Source: Bryoerythrophyllum caledonicum
Taxonomy: Eukaryota; Streptophyta; Bryopsida; Pottiales; Pottiaceae
Direction of reading: 5' to 3'
Assembly: GCA_963971425.1 (NCBI GenBank)
Contig: OZ020516.1
Span: 15,550,593-15,614,592, forward strand
Length of the DNA: 64,000 nt
The position numbers and the translations under genes were made by a program. Position 1 is the first letter of the stretch, and each line of letters opens with the position of its first letter. The notes under the pieces are model-generated. The model ran no database searches, was not told where the DNA came from, and saw only the letters and a list, made by a program, of their open reading frames with translations. Below are positions 1 through 9,300 of this stretch, piece by piece.

Positions 1-25
1 CACTTGGTGTGATATTTTTGCACTA

Positions 26-543
26 TAAGGTAGAAGCACCCAATTCCAATCACTGAAGCCAGTTGGGGACTTGAATGACATTGTATGTCAAAAAATTTAT
101 TCAGATGATGCGGAATTAAAAATGAAACTCAACAAATATTTTTTCAAATTTAATCTCAAAGATTTGCAATTGATAAATATTTTAGAAGCCCAAAAACCAA
201 CGGAGCCCATAATCAAAGTGTAGAGTAGGTGAGATTTGATGCCTTCCTTTGCCCAATGCCAATAAGTGAGAGTGGATAAAAAGAGAGAAGACATGCCATG
301 GATAACCAACTCATGGAGGTACCCAATGCCAATTGGCCCTGTTCAACTTTTGAGGCAAGGCCACCAATGAAAGCTCAATTGACGTGGAACAACCCAAAAT
401 TGTACACTTCATGATCCAATGCCGATAATGACTGGAGTTTTCAGATTTTGAGTTATCGATTTTGGGTCGCTTCATGCACCATTCCATGCATACTCTACTG
501 GTCGGAATTGGGTGGCCAATAGGAATTGGGTGCCTCTACCTTA
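26..543. mobile_element. MITE with 22-bp terminal inverted repeats
   Basis: The ends read TAAGGTAGAAGCACCCAATT at the left and, on the other strand, TAAGGTAGAGGCACCCAATT at the right. That is about 21 of 22 bases matching when extended to CC. The 518-bp interior has no credible coding region. The flanks (gcacta on the left, catggtctaaat on the right) are the two halves of the block that reads gcactacacaaggtctaaat in intact family copies, so the insertion is well bounded. The target duplication is not clear (perhaps TA). The superfamily is not assigned. Confidence 0.65.
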
Positions 544-702
544 CATGGTCTAAATTTGTCACCATTACGTCGAGCATGATATTAGTTCCTTGTACACCAA
601 TTTCTTAGAGGTAGAAAAGGGGTGTAGCATATTATCCAAAATAGTACAAGGATTGGAGGTTCAAAAAGTGTCAATTCATGTTTTGTTTTTGTGTGAATTT
701 AA

Positions 703-1644
703 CCCCTAAGGTACCGTGACACTTTCACACCAAAACACTTCAAAATTGTTGGATTCTAGTGCAATGAATGAAAAAGGATACAAGAACTTGTATTTCTATT
801 TTTGACCGTAGGATCTCAAATAAGACTTATCAAGAAACATACTCACAAAATTTTGTTAACTTTGACCAAACGGATTGAAAGATTATAGTGTTTGAAGGGA
901 AGCAAATGGGTTATTTTCTTCCCTGCGTTTTGTGGATAAGCAAACTTTGACTTCAGTTGGTGTCAAATTTTTGCACTACACAAGGTCTAAATCCATTACC
1001 ATCATGTCAAGCATGATGTTAGTTCCTTACACACCACTTTTTAGAGGTAGAAGAGGGGTGTAGCATATTCAAAACAACTCTGCAAGGAATGGAGGATAAA
1101 ATTTTGTCAACTCACGTTTTAATATTTTGTGAAATTAATATGTTTTAGATTGATGATCCAAATGGTCAATAATAAGATTTACACTACATCTTGTTGAGGG
1201 AAAAATAAAAAGTGAAAAATATGAAGATCTCTAAGTTTTATGTGGAAAAGAAGATTTTTTTTGGTACCTTGCCCGACAATGTATGACAATGTGTAAAAAT
1301 GTTTGACTTGGGTTAATATGTTATTTTTCATTAAAGACAAGAACTTTTTTTGACAGTTTGAAGGAAAATAATATGACTTGCTAGTATTGAAAATCTCACA
1401 CGCAATAGAGTGTCCTAGCAATAGTTTTTGGAGGTGCCCGAAGTGCAAGGTCTCCCCATTTGAAATTCAAAACCCTCTAACTTTTTCAATAAATGTCGAA
1501 ATTCGGAAAAAATTGTTCTCCTAGTGAGGTCTTAGTAATGCCCTTCGACAATAAAAATCTCAAAGTGGAATGTTGGAAATTGACACCATAGGAACCTGAT
1601 CGAGCTTTCAAAAAGCCCATTTTTGACACTTGGTCCTTTAGGGG
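703..1644 (+). mobile_element. Full-length TTAA-target non-autonomous element, copy 1
   Basis: TTAA (699-702) precedes an end reading CCCCTAAGGTACCGTGACAC, and the other end GACACTTGGTCCTTTAGGGG is followed by TTAA (1645-1648). The inverted ends share CCCCTAAnG(G)nACC. Length is 942 bp, almost the same as the copies at 1824, 21571 and 24679. TTAA target choice with CCC-type ends is the habit of piggyBac-like elements; no transposase is present, so this assignment is inference. It is nested in an older copy of the same family. Confidence 0.75.
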
Positions 1645-1823
1645 TTAATATGTTTTGTAGTGATAATCTAGATTCCAAATGGTCAATAAGAAGGTACTCA
1701 CCGTATGTTGTTTTGGAAAAAAATTAAAGGAAAAAAATATGAAGATCTCTAAGTTTTATGTGGAAAAGAAGAGAAAATTTGGTACCTTGCCCAACAATGT
1801 GTGAAAATGTTGACATGGTTTAA

Positions 1824-2748
1824 CCCCTAAAGGACCACGACCACTTTCGCTCTAAAACCAGTCCAAAACTGCCACTGCCAAAAAGAGACATGAAAATCAC
1901 ATCTTAAAGTGAATTTTGGAATTTCTACCGTACGATCTTAAAATAGACATCTATATAAACATGCCATAAAATTTTGGTTGCAATCCACCGCATGGATTGA
2001 TAGATTTTAGTGTTTGAAGTCAAAACAATGGTTCAAGTTCTTCCCTGCGTTGAGTAGATCAGCAGACTTTGACTTCACTTTGTATCAAATTTTTGCATTG
2101 TACAAGGTCTAAATCCTATACCATTGTCTTAAGCATGATGTTATTTCCCAGCACACCAATTTTTAGAGGCAAAAATGGGGTGTAGCATATTCAAAACAAG
2201 TGTGCAAGGAGTGGAGGTTCAAAAATTGTCATTTCACGTTTTATTTTTTTGTGAACTACGTATGTATCCAGATGATAATCCAAACGGTCAATAAGAAGGT
2301 TTGCACCATATATTGTTTTTGAAAAAATAAAAAGTGAAAAATATGAAGATCTCTAGGTTTTATGTAGAAAAGATGAAGTTTTTTTCCCCCGTTGCCCGAC
2401 AATGTGTGAAAATGTTTGACTTGGAATATAATGCCTTTTAACACTAAAGACAAGAATTTTTTTTGAAAATTTACAAAAAAGGAAATATTCTTTATGTGTG
2501 TGAAAAATCTCAATGTCAATAGAAACTTTTGTCAAAAATTTTGGAGGTGCCCGGTCTCCCCACTTTTGGCTTTAAGTGGTACTAACTTTCAAACCACAAA
2601 TCCAAAAAATAAAATAAAAATATGACCACGAAGCTCTTATCAGAGGCAATCTAGAATAAAAATTTCAGAGAAAAAGGATTTTTTTCAAATTTTAGGAACC
2701 TGCCCAAAATCAGAAATCCCCCCGAAGGAGACTTTGGTCCTTTAGGGG
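1824..2748 (+). mobile_element. Full-length TTAA-target non-autonomous element, copy 2
   Basis: It is flanked by TTAA at 1820-1823 and 2749-2752. It starts CCCCTAAAGGACCACGACC and ends CTTTGGTCCTTTAGGGG, so the terminal 13 bases are a perfect inverted repeat (CCCCTAAAGGACC). It is 925 bp long. The interior shows the family order: tttcgctctaaaac, a ttcttccctgcgtt block, the gcatgatgttatt block and the ttgcccgacaatgtg block. It interrupts the same older copy as copy 1, about 175 bp further along. No coding capacity. Confidence 0.78.
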
Positions 2749-2900
2749 TTAATATGCTATTTTTCATCAAAGACAAGAACCTTTTTCTTACAATATGAAA
2801 GGAGATTATTTCACTTTCTAGTATTGAAAATCTCACATTGAATAAAGTGTCCTAGTAAAAGTTTGGAGTTGCCCGACTTGCCTGCACTCAAGAAGTTTTT

Positions 2901-3618
2901 CTTTACAATAGCATAACTTTTTTTCCATAGCTCTGATAAAAATTTGATTTCCATTTGGATTTTACTTTAAAAATGCATAGAAAATAAGGATTTCATTTTT
3001 CTTCAAAAAAAACTCACTAAGAGATTAAGGCATAATGCTTTTGTCTACTATTCGGATTTTAAATCTAACAATTATGTATTCAATCAAAAAATAATACTAC
3101 AATGTTAAGAAAATGGTTGCGTTCTATAAACCAGGTTGTTGCAAGACCGTTTTCCGTACCCTAAACTCCTCATTTTCTTGTGATTTTTGGCATGAAATGA
3201 CCTAACACAAGGTAGAACATAGTTCCATGAAGAATTTATCAATGTGTAGCGGAAAATATGCCATTGTCTTGAGTCAAAGTACAATGACCCTGACAACGCA
3301 AGGAAGAGAAAAAACTTAATTGCACCCTTCAAATGCATATGATTTTTTATTCGCACTCCCAAAGTTTACAAAATGTTTTGAGTATCTTCTTGTAGTAGTT
3401 AAATTATAGATCCTACAATTAAAATTAGTTAAAAGATGTTTGAATGAGTTTCATAGTAGTTCATCTCATCTCTTCTTAGTAGAGTGGTTCTGAAGAAACA
3501 TAATCATGGTCCTTTAGGAATTAAACAACTGAATGCACAACATATAAAGGAGTAGTGTGTAGAGTGTATTAAAATTCAATAAACATAGAATATTGACGAC
3601 ATCATTTTAAACGTAATA
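2901..3618. other. AT-rich sequence without a recognisable gene
   Basis: Short open frames only, none with a recognisable domain or consistent codon use. It lies between two repeat blocks and is probably decayed transposon sequence. Confidence 0.5.
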
Positions 3619-3622
3619 TTAA

Positions 3623-4632
3623 CCCTTAAATGCCAGTTGGAAAACATATATACATGAACGTGTTTTATTCTATAGAATACAACAAATGCATTAGAGTTTA
3701 GCAAGACTCACACCTTTGGATTGAAGATTCTTCAAGTAACATCTTTCATTTGGAGGTCATTTCAATCAATCTTAACCTCATCATGTTCAAATACGACACC
3801 ATACATGTAGAATCTTGTGGCCATCATTGGCACCGTTTGACGTTTAACCTTTCTAGTGTCCATGTCATATTTTCCAAAACCAAGATATGTATTGATTTTT
3901 TTCTTTGAACTAACTTTGATGGAAATATAATGCTTAGTTTTAGTATCCAACCTTACAAAATTGAATTCATACCATGACCTGAACTTTGGAGAAAATATGC
4001 ACAACATCCTAAGGTTGATGGGATAGATTATAGTGTTTGAAGTTACGATATAATGGGAATGGACACTGTGGACTTTGGAGGGTATACTACTTTATCCAGG
4101 AAGAGATTTTTGCAGGAATTTGTGTACTTTGAATAAAAAGAGGTTCACATGTGCACTAGGTCGATAGCTTTGCATTGACATATCATATGTGAAAAAAACA
4201 CTTATACATTATTATTGAGGATTTTTTTTTTACTTATGTCTACTTGATTGTATACAAAAATGTTCCAATTTATACAAATGGAAACAGAAGTTTTGTATGC
4301 GATGAGAGAGATCAACGATCACAAAACAATGAAAAATCTCTTAAAGACAATTTTCAATCAAAATTTAAGACCAAATCCATTTTGCATGTGTATGAAATAC
4401 AACATAGTATGCAGCATGGTATTCATTGTATTTGATGTACTTTGTGTTGTATTCCTAGCTTTTCCATGAGTTCTATTACTCCAAATCATGATTTGTTTTC
4501 TTGCAGAGTGTTCATGTAATGTGTGCGCAAAATTGAACTTCACATTTCACAACATAACTCCTCATGGATTTCATGCAACCTGAGTTTTAACAACTCTATA
4601 GTCCCATTTTGGGACTCGTGGGCATGAAAGGG
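3623..4632. mobile_element. TTAA-flanked element (CCCTTAAA end), ~1.0 kb
   Basis: TTAA (3619-3622) is followed by CCCTTAAATGCC; the right end GGGCATGAAAGGG is followed by TTAA (4633-4636). It is 1010 bp long. About 300 bp of its right half (4330-4632) matches 5510-5791 of the next element in the same order, including the shared strings gaaatacaacatagtatg and taatgtgtgcgcaaa. No coding capacity was recognised. Confidence 0.5.
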
Positions 4633-4643
4633 TTAACGGTTAA

Positions 4644-5791
4644 CCTTTAACGGTTAACGGTGCCTATGACCGTGGCATCAATCTAAATTTCCAATCTACT
4701 GTATGCTATAGTTTCTCATCAAATATAAGTGAATTTTTTTAATTTTAGTTTTTAGAGATGAGATCACATGTCTCAACCATGTTATAGAAATCACATATTT
4801 TTTTGTGAAAATTTGAAATTATTGTGATTTTCTGAAGAAAAAGTGAAGAAAATTCATATTAAATACAAATTATGCTAAAAATTCTGAAAATTTAAATAAA
4901 GGTAGACATTATAGTGCCAAAACTTGAGGTGTAAATGAAAGTTATGAGTTTAGCTAAAATTAGAACAACAATTATAGGTCCATGTTCAAATTGCAATAAC
5001 TTATTCAGTTTTACGTATTTTTTTAATTTTCAAAATGGTATGGAAACTAGACATCATTATCTTTATTTCGTTAGTTGGACTCAAATTCAAAAAACATGCA
5101 TTTGATGGATTGAATTCAGATCTAGAGCTAAAGCTAGAAGTTTATCAAATTCACTGTATTGAGATCCGTGTCACAAACATTTTCTTCTTTAGATAAAACA
5201 TGATCACCTCCATGAGGCCAATTTCATCATCATCTAGAACTTATACATTCAATGAACTTTCCCCAAAAAAAAATTGGATGAAAAACAATTGTTTACATTG
5301 ATTATCATCCAACAATGTCATCCAAGTTGCCAAATACTAGCTGCTCCGGCGTTTGACCCTTTATGGAAAATCGAGAATTCTGCTAATTTTTTTCTTTGAA
5401 TCGGATTTGATGGAAATTCAATGCCTAATTTTAATATCTAACCTTACAAAATAGAACTTAACTCATGAACTAAACTTTGGGGAAATTTAATGAAGAATGT
5501 TTCAAAGACGAAGTTCAATCAAAATCTAAGACCAAAACCAATGTGCATGTGCATGAAATACAACATAGTATGTGGCATAGTATTCACTATATTTTAGTGT
5601 ATTTGGTGTATTTTATATTGTAGTCCTAGCTTTTTCCAAGAGTTCTGTAAATCCAAATCATGATCTGATTGTTGGAGAGTGATAATGTAATGTGTGCGCA
5701 AATCTGAACGTGGTATCTCGAAGCAAAATTCCTCATGATTTCATGCAAACTCAGTTTTACACCTCCCCAGTCCCATTTCGGGGGTAAAGGG
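4644..5791. mobile_element. Related TTAA-flanked element, ~1.15 kb
   Basis: It starts after TTAA at 4640-4643 (CCTTTAACGG) and ends GGGGGTAAAGG-G before TTAA at 5792-5795. Its right third is a diverged copy of the neighbour's right third. The left boundary is ambiguous because the junction ggttaacggttaacc offers several TTAA sites. No gene seen. Confidence 0.4.
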
Positions 5792-5795
5792 TTAA

Positions 5796-6480
5796 CGTTT
5801 AAATAGAGATCCTCCTCTCAGATGGTGGCAAATCAAAGGCATAATTAAGCATACGCACATGAGCACCGTATGGTGCTCTGAGGTACCAAATCCAGCTCCT
5901 ACGGGGCCAAGTTTGGTGTCTCACACCCATATCAAGTAAAGGTGGAAAACTCGTTTGGTAACAAACCAAACCATTTGTTTACCCTTCTTTGACTTTACAG
6001 TTTTACCACATTTGTAACTTATCCGTTTTCAGTGCGTTCCCACATCGTTCTCATGTGTACCCCAATCTTTCCAAGCAAGTTCCCAAGTGGGCACGATCGT
6101 TCCCTAGTATTCCCAATGGGTAACCTTAAAATATTAGAAAACAAAATTTCACGACGGATGGGGCCACCATGTGACGTTGGGGTCCGGATGGGAGCTCCGT
6201 TTGGTCGCATGTGCGTTTGCTTATCGAGGCGCGCCCATGATCCTATTCTCCCCTCCCCACCCGCCTACTGCCTTTTAAACTTAGGTACAACTGTTGAGTT
6301 CTCCTCCTCAGATGCTTCATTAGCGTCAAATATTGAAATGGAAACTAGGAATGGTGCATGTGATCACATAACATCAAACACTGACACCATATCTGCCCAC
6401 ACCGCGGGATCCCTTTTAGGGCAGTCAAAAAAAAGGGGGGGCACCTCCCGAAATCCACCTCGGATGCGCGAAGGTGTCGG
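5796..6480. other. Non-coding flank rising into a GC-rich island
   Basis: Composition changes from AT-rich to GC-rich from about 6180 onward. An open frame from 6032 to 6526 has no recognisable domain, and the GC-rich part is equally open on the other strand. It is treated as upstream DNA of the DUF308 gene. Confidence 0.45.
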
Positions 6481-6591
6481 CCAAAGGCTCGATGCCGCGC
6501 CCCTTTTCCGAAGTCCCGCGCCATGACCCACTCAGCGGCGCGCCACGCTGGCGCGGCGAAGTCTCCAAAGCGCGTCTCCCGTGCCCTCCTC

Positions 6592-6611
6592 CACGTGGCA
6601 AACTCCACGTG
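6592..6611. promoter_or_regulatory. Pair of G-boxes upstream of the DUF308 gene
   Basis: Two perfect CACGTG palindromes at 6592-6597 and 6606-6611, 14 bp apart, followed directly by TGCATG (an RY-type core on the other strand) at 6612-6617. Paired G-boxes, with or without RY motifs, are known plant targets of bZIP/bHLH (and B3) factors. They lie about 500 bp before the start codon. A regulatory role is inference. Confidence 0.45.
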
Positions 6612-6747
6612 TGCATGCGCATGGCCGCCTCCGCGTCCAGTTGGCATCTTCCGCCAAATCCTTCCCCTTCAACTCTGCCCATGAATCCCATGAAATCCCC
6701 ACACATCGCACCATCGCCACCAAGCTCCAGTGCCGCATCCGATCTCG

Positions 6748-7100
6748 GTAAGCGCCTGCTTCGTCCCCACTTTTGTCAAAGGATCGATTAGGTTAGGATG
6801 TTTGTACTGTTGTTTGGGTGAACGGCGAAAGATGTTTTTTTGGTCCTGTTTCTGGCTTTTGTTGTTGTTGAGTCACGAGTCGAGTTAGGGCGGAGGTTTG
6901 AGTATGGACTGTGAAGGTTAGTTAACTGCTTGAGAGTATTCAGTTTGTAGAGGAGAGAGTAAAAATATTGGTCGTAATCGCACGTCGTCCCTTTCGTGAT
7001 CTGTACATGATCTCTGTACAGAAATCAAGCTGTGCTGATTGAGCTGGTGGTGAATGTACAGTTCCAGATCGTGAACCTGGGCTATAGTATCAAGCAGTAG
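6748..7100 (+). other. Possible intron in the 5' leader of the DUF308 gene
   Basis: A good donor, TCG|GTAAGC, starts at 6748 at the edge of the GC-rich block. The following sequence becomes T-rich and several AG dinucleotides precede the ATG at 7103. A leader intron is a common plant arrangement, but the acceptor is not determined. Transcript evidence is absent. Confidence 0.3.
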
Positions 7101-7102
7101 AA

Positions 7103-8112
7103 ATGGCGGACGAGTCGTACACAGCCACGACTCCGGAGGGGAGGGAGGTTCGGATTCCGGACGATCGCACATACTACATCAACATCCCCATCCACCCCCT
7201 CACTGGCCAGGTACCTACTTTCCTACGCCATGCATCATGTTTCACGATCCAAATCTACACATGATCTCAAGAGTAGAGATTCATATCTGCAAGCAACGAC
7301 CGAGAGTTTTGTTAGGCACAATTGATGTCCCCATTCGATAAGATGACACTGTTAATTCGATATCAAGAGCGACTTTGGTGGTCCTAATGTTGTGAAATTC
7401 GTCTGGGAACCCCTAACCTTGGAAGATAGCTCTGGTATAGTAGATTGGAATGGTGAGGTTTTTAAGGATCGAAATCTGTTATCTGATATTTTCATGATGG
7501 ACTTGGCTTGTGGATCAGGTGGCAGATGAGCACCTGCACAGACTGTCGCTGTACTACACCATCTACGGCGTGGTGTTCGGCATCGTGGGGTTGGTGTCCA
7601 TCATCGTGCCGATCTTCTTCAAGCAGGTGCCGCTGGACCAGCTGATCGCATGGCTGCTCGTCGTAGGCGGCGCCGTGACGCTGTTGCAGTTTTTCCTGGT
7701 GTGCGGCGCGCCCGGCACCACCTCGTTCTTGCTGCTCGGCGCGCTGCACCTGGGCGTGGGCCTGTGGATGCTGCTGCAGCCCGTGCCCAACCCCACCATG
7801 CTCGTCTTCATCGTGTGCGGCTGGTTCCTCGTCCACGGCGTGCTCAAGCTGCTCATGGCGTGCCAGGTGCGCCAGCTCGCCACCTGGCCCGCGGTGCTCA
7901 TCAGCGGCCTCGTCTCGGTCATCCTCGCGTTCGTGCTGCTCGCCCTCAGCTCCTGGCTGTTCAAGGAGTCCATCAAGCTGCTCGGCATCTTCATCGGCGG
8001 CGACCTCATCCTCACCGCCATCGCCCTCCTCCTCATCGCCTTCATGGCCCGCCTCGGCCACCGCGCAAAGGAGACCCACCAACCCCTCCTCGCCCAACAC
8101 GGCATCGCCTAA
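7103..8112 (+). CDS. DUF308/HdeD-like multi-pass membrane protein
   Basis: Two exons, 7103-7210 and 7519-8112 (intron 7211-7518, GT at 7211 and ATCAG at 7518), join in phase 0 to give 233 residues. Exon 1 encodes a polar N-terminus (MADESYTATTPEGREVRIPD...). Exon 2 holds about six hydrophobic helices: YGVVFGIVGLVSIIVPIFF, LIAWLLVVGGAVTLLQFFLV, FLLLGALHLGVGLWMLL, MLVFIVCGWFLVHGVLKLL, WPAVLISGLVSVILAFVLLA and LLGIFIGGDLILTAIALLL. The pattern of three helix pairs with internal Gly is that of DUF308, named after bacterial acid-resistance HdeD. The molecular function in plants is unknown to me. Coding DNA is strongly GC-rich at third positions, unlike its surroundings. AATAAA follows at 8164. It is convergent with the GAMYB gene. 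Confidence 0.8.
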
Positions 8113-8163
8113 ACCCCGAGGCTCCCCCAACGGATCGCGTTTCCACTACATAGCAAAGTGAGC

Positions 8164-8169
8164 AATAAA
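8164..8169 (+). terminator. Poly(A) signal of the DUF308 gene
   Basis: AATAAA lies 52 bp after the stop codon, on the coding strand, in AT-rich sequence. Confidence 0.5.
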
Positions 8170-8849
8170 AGGATGTAGATTTCTAGCGTGAAAAATAGCA
8201 ACCAGTTTTCAGTTCCATATAAAAATCCCCCAAATCCTGCTTTTTCCTGAAACTGTCTAATATCCTTCTATTATTTAAACTTGCCCCCCCCCAAAAAAAA
8301 AACCCCTGAGTCTTTCTCCTTCTCCCCCTTCTCCATTTTTCTTTTATTCTATTTCATTATATTTCTTTCATTTTCTTCTGAGGAGAAGGCTGATGGTGTG
8401 TACGATGAGAAGGATAGTGTAAGAATAATGAATCTATTAAGCTGCTGTCACGTATGCTTTGTCAGGGTCATGATGCAGCTGAGCTTTGCTCTCACCACCA
8501 CGACCACGGCATCTTAAGTTACCACCACTTTGGAGTCTGATATGATTCATAACACCAGTACTGTGGCATTACATTTGTAGGTCAGCCTACGCTGATAATT
8601 TGGTCAAAGGAAATGGTCAGGGTTTTCTCTCTCCCGTGAGTTGGGCTTTTCTGTCACGGTCAGAATATAACTGGAGGTACTACATTATGAGTACTGGTCA
8701 AGGTGAACGCATTTCATTGGTCTGTTGGTTCTTGTACTCCTGTCAGTGGCAGTCCATTCTTTTACTTCAACAGCCTCGGGAAAAGTATGACTACCCACTT
8801 ACAACTGGAGAGAAATTGCAGGTAGCATAAGTCTTGGAAAAACTTCCCT
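8170..8849. other. Intergenic DNA between two convergent genes
   Basis: It holds C- and A-runs at 8284-8305 and a pyrimidine-rich stretch to about 8375. No gene was recognised. The two flanking genes end towards each other here. Confidence 0.5.
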
Positions 8850-8855
8850 TTTATT
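8850..8855 (-). terminator. Poly(A) signal of the GAMYB gene
   Basis: AATAAA on the minus strand about 445 bp after the GAMYB stop codon, which gives a plausible 3' UTR of 8.8-9.3 kb. Confidence 0.45.
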
Positions 8856-9300
8856 CAAAATGCATACAGGAAGCCAGATACGCTTATTCTGGCTTTCTGA
8901 GAGCAGAAATAGTACATTAAGCTTATCAAAACGATGTAATACTTCAAGACAAGCAGCAGCTGCAAAAGGTGAGATGTGGAGCCAGCAGAGGAATGAAAAA
9001 CATGAGAGGAAAACGTGGAGAACACAGAGAATGTTGCAGCCTCTTCTGGACTTTGGTTGAGTTCACCAACGCACTGACTAGGGGGGAAAAGGAGCGAGGG
9101 GGAGGGGGACATTGTACTACTCAATGCGACAGACGAGATGCGAGTACGGACCATCAACTATCTGATCAGCAGGATCTCAGCCGTCAGTAACTGGTGAAGG
9201 ACTCCCACTAGCATGGCTAACAATGTACAGCTACGAACAGACCAGAACAATGTCAAACTTGAACATGGGCTAGAGATTCATGCGGGGAAAATCAAGCCCT

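Larger units (their letters stand above)
1..2900 (+). mobile_element. Host copy of the ~940-bp TTAA repeat family, split by three insertions
   Basis: One AT-rich family member runs from before the window start to about 2.9 kb. Its parts match the order seen in intact copies further on: a gcac/ggtctaaat block, a gcatgatgttag block, a gtgtagcatattc block, then ccaaatggtcaataag, then ttgcccgacaatgtg. It is broken at 26-543 by a MITE, at 703-1644 by a full copy of its own family and at 1824-2748 by another. In both self-insertions the host text stops at TTAA and resumes at TTAA, for example gtgaatTTAA then TTAAtatgtttt. No protein-coding capacity is seen, so this is probably a non-autonomous DNA transposon. 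The right end near 2900 is fuzzy. Confidence 0.7.

Noticed and set aside
6032-6526. 164-residue frame upstream of the DUF308 gene
   Set aside because: No domain, poor codon pattern, and the GC-rich part is open on both strands. It overlaps the likely promoter.
7492-8130. Long open frames antisense to, and overlapping, the DUF308 exon
   Set aside because: They are shadows of a GC-rich coding exon; only the plus frame has membrane helices and a consistent splice to exon 1.
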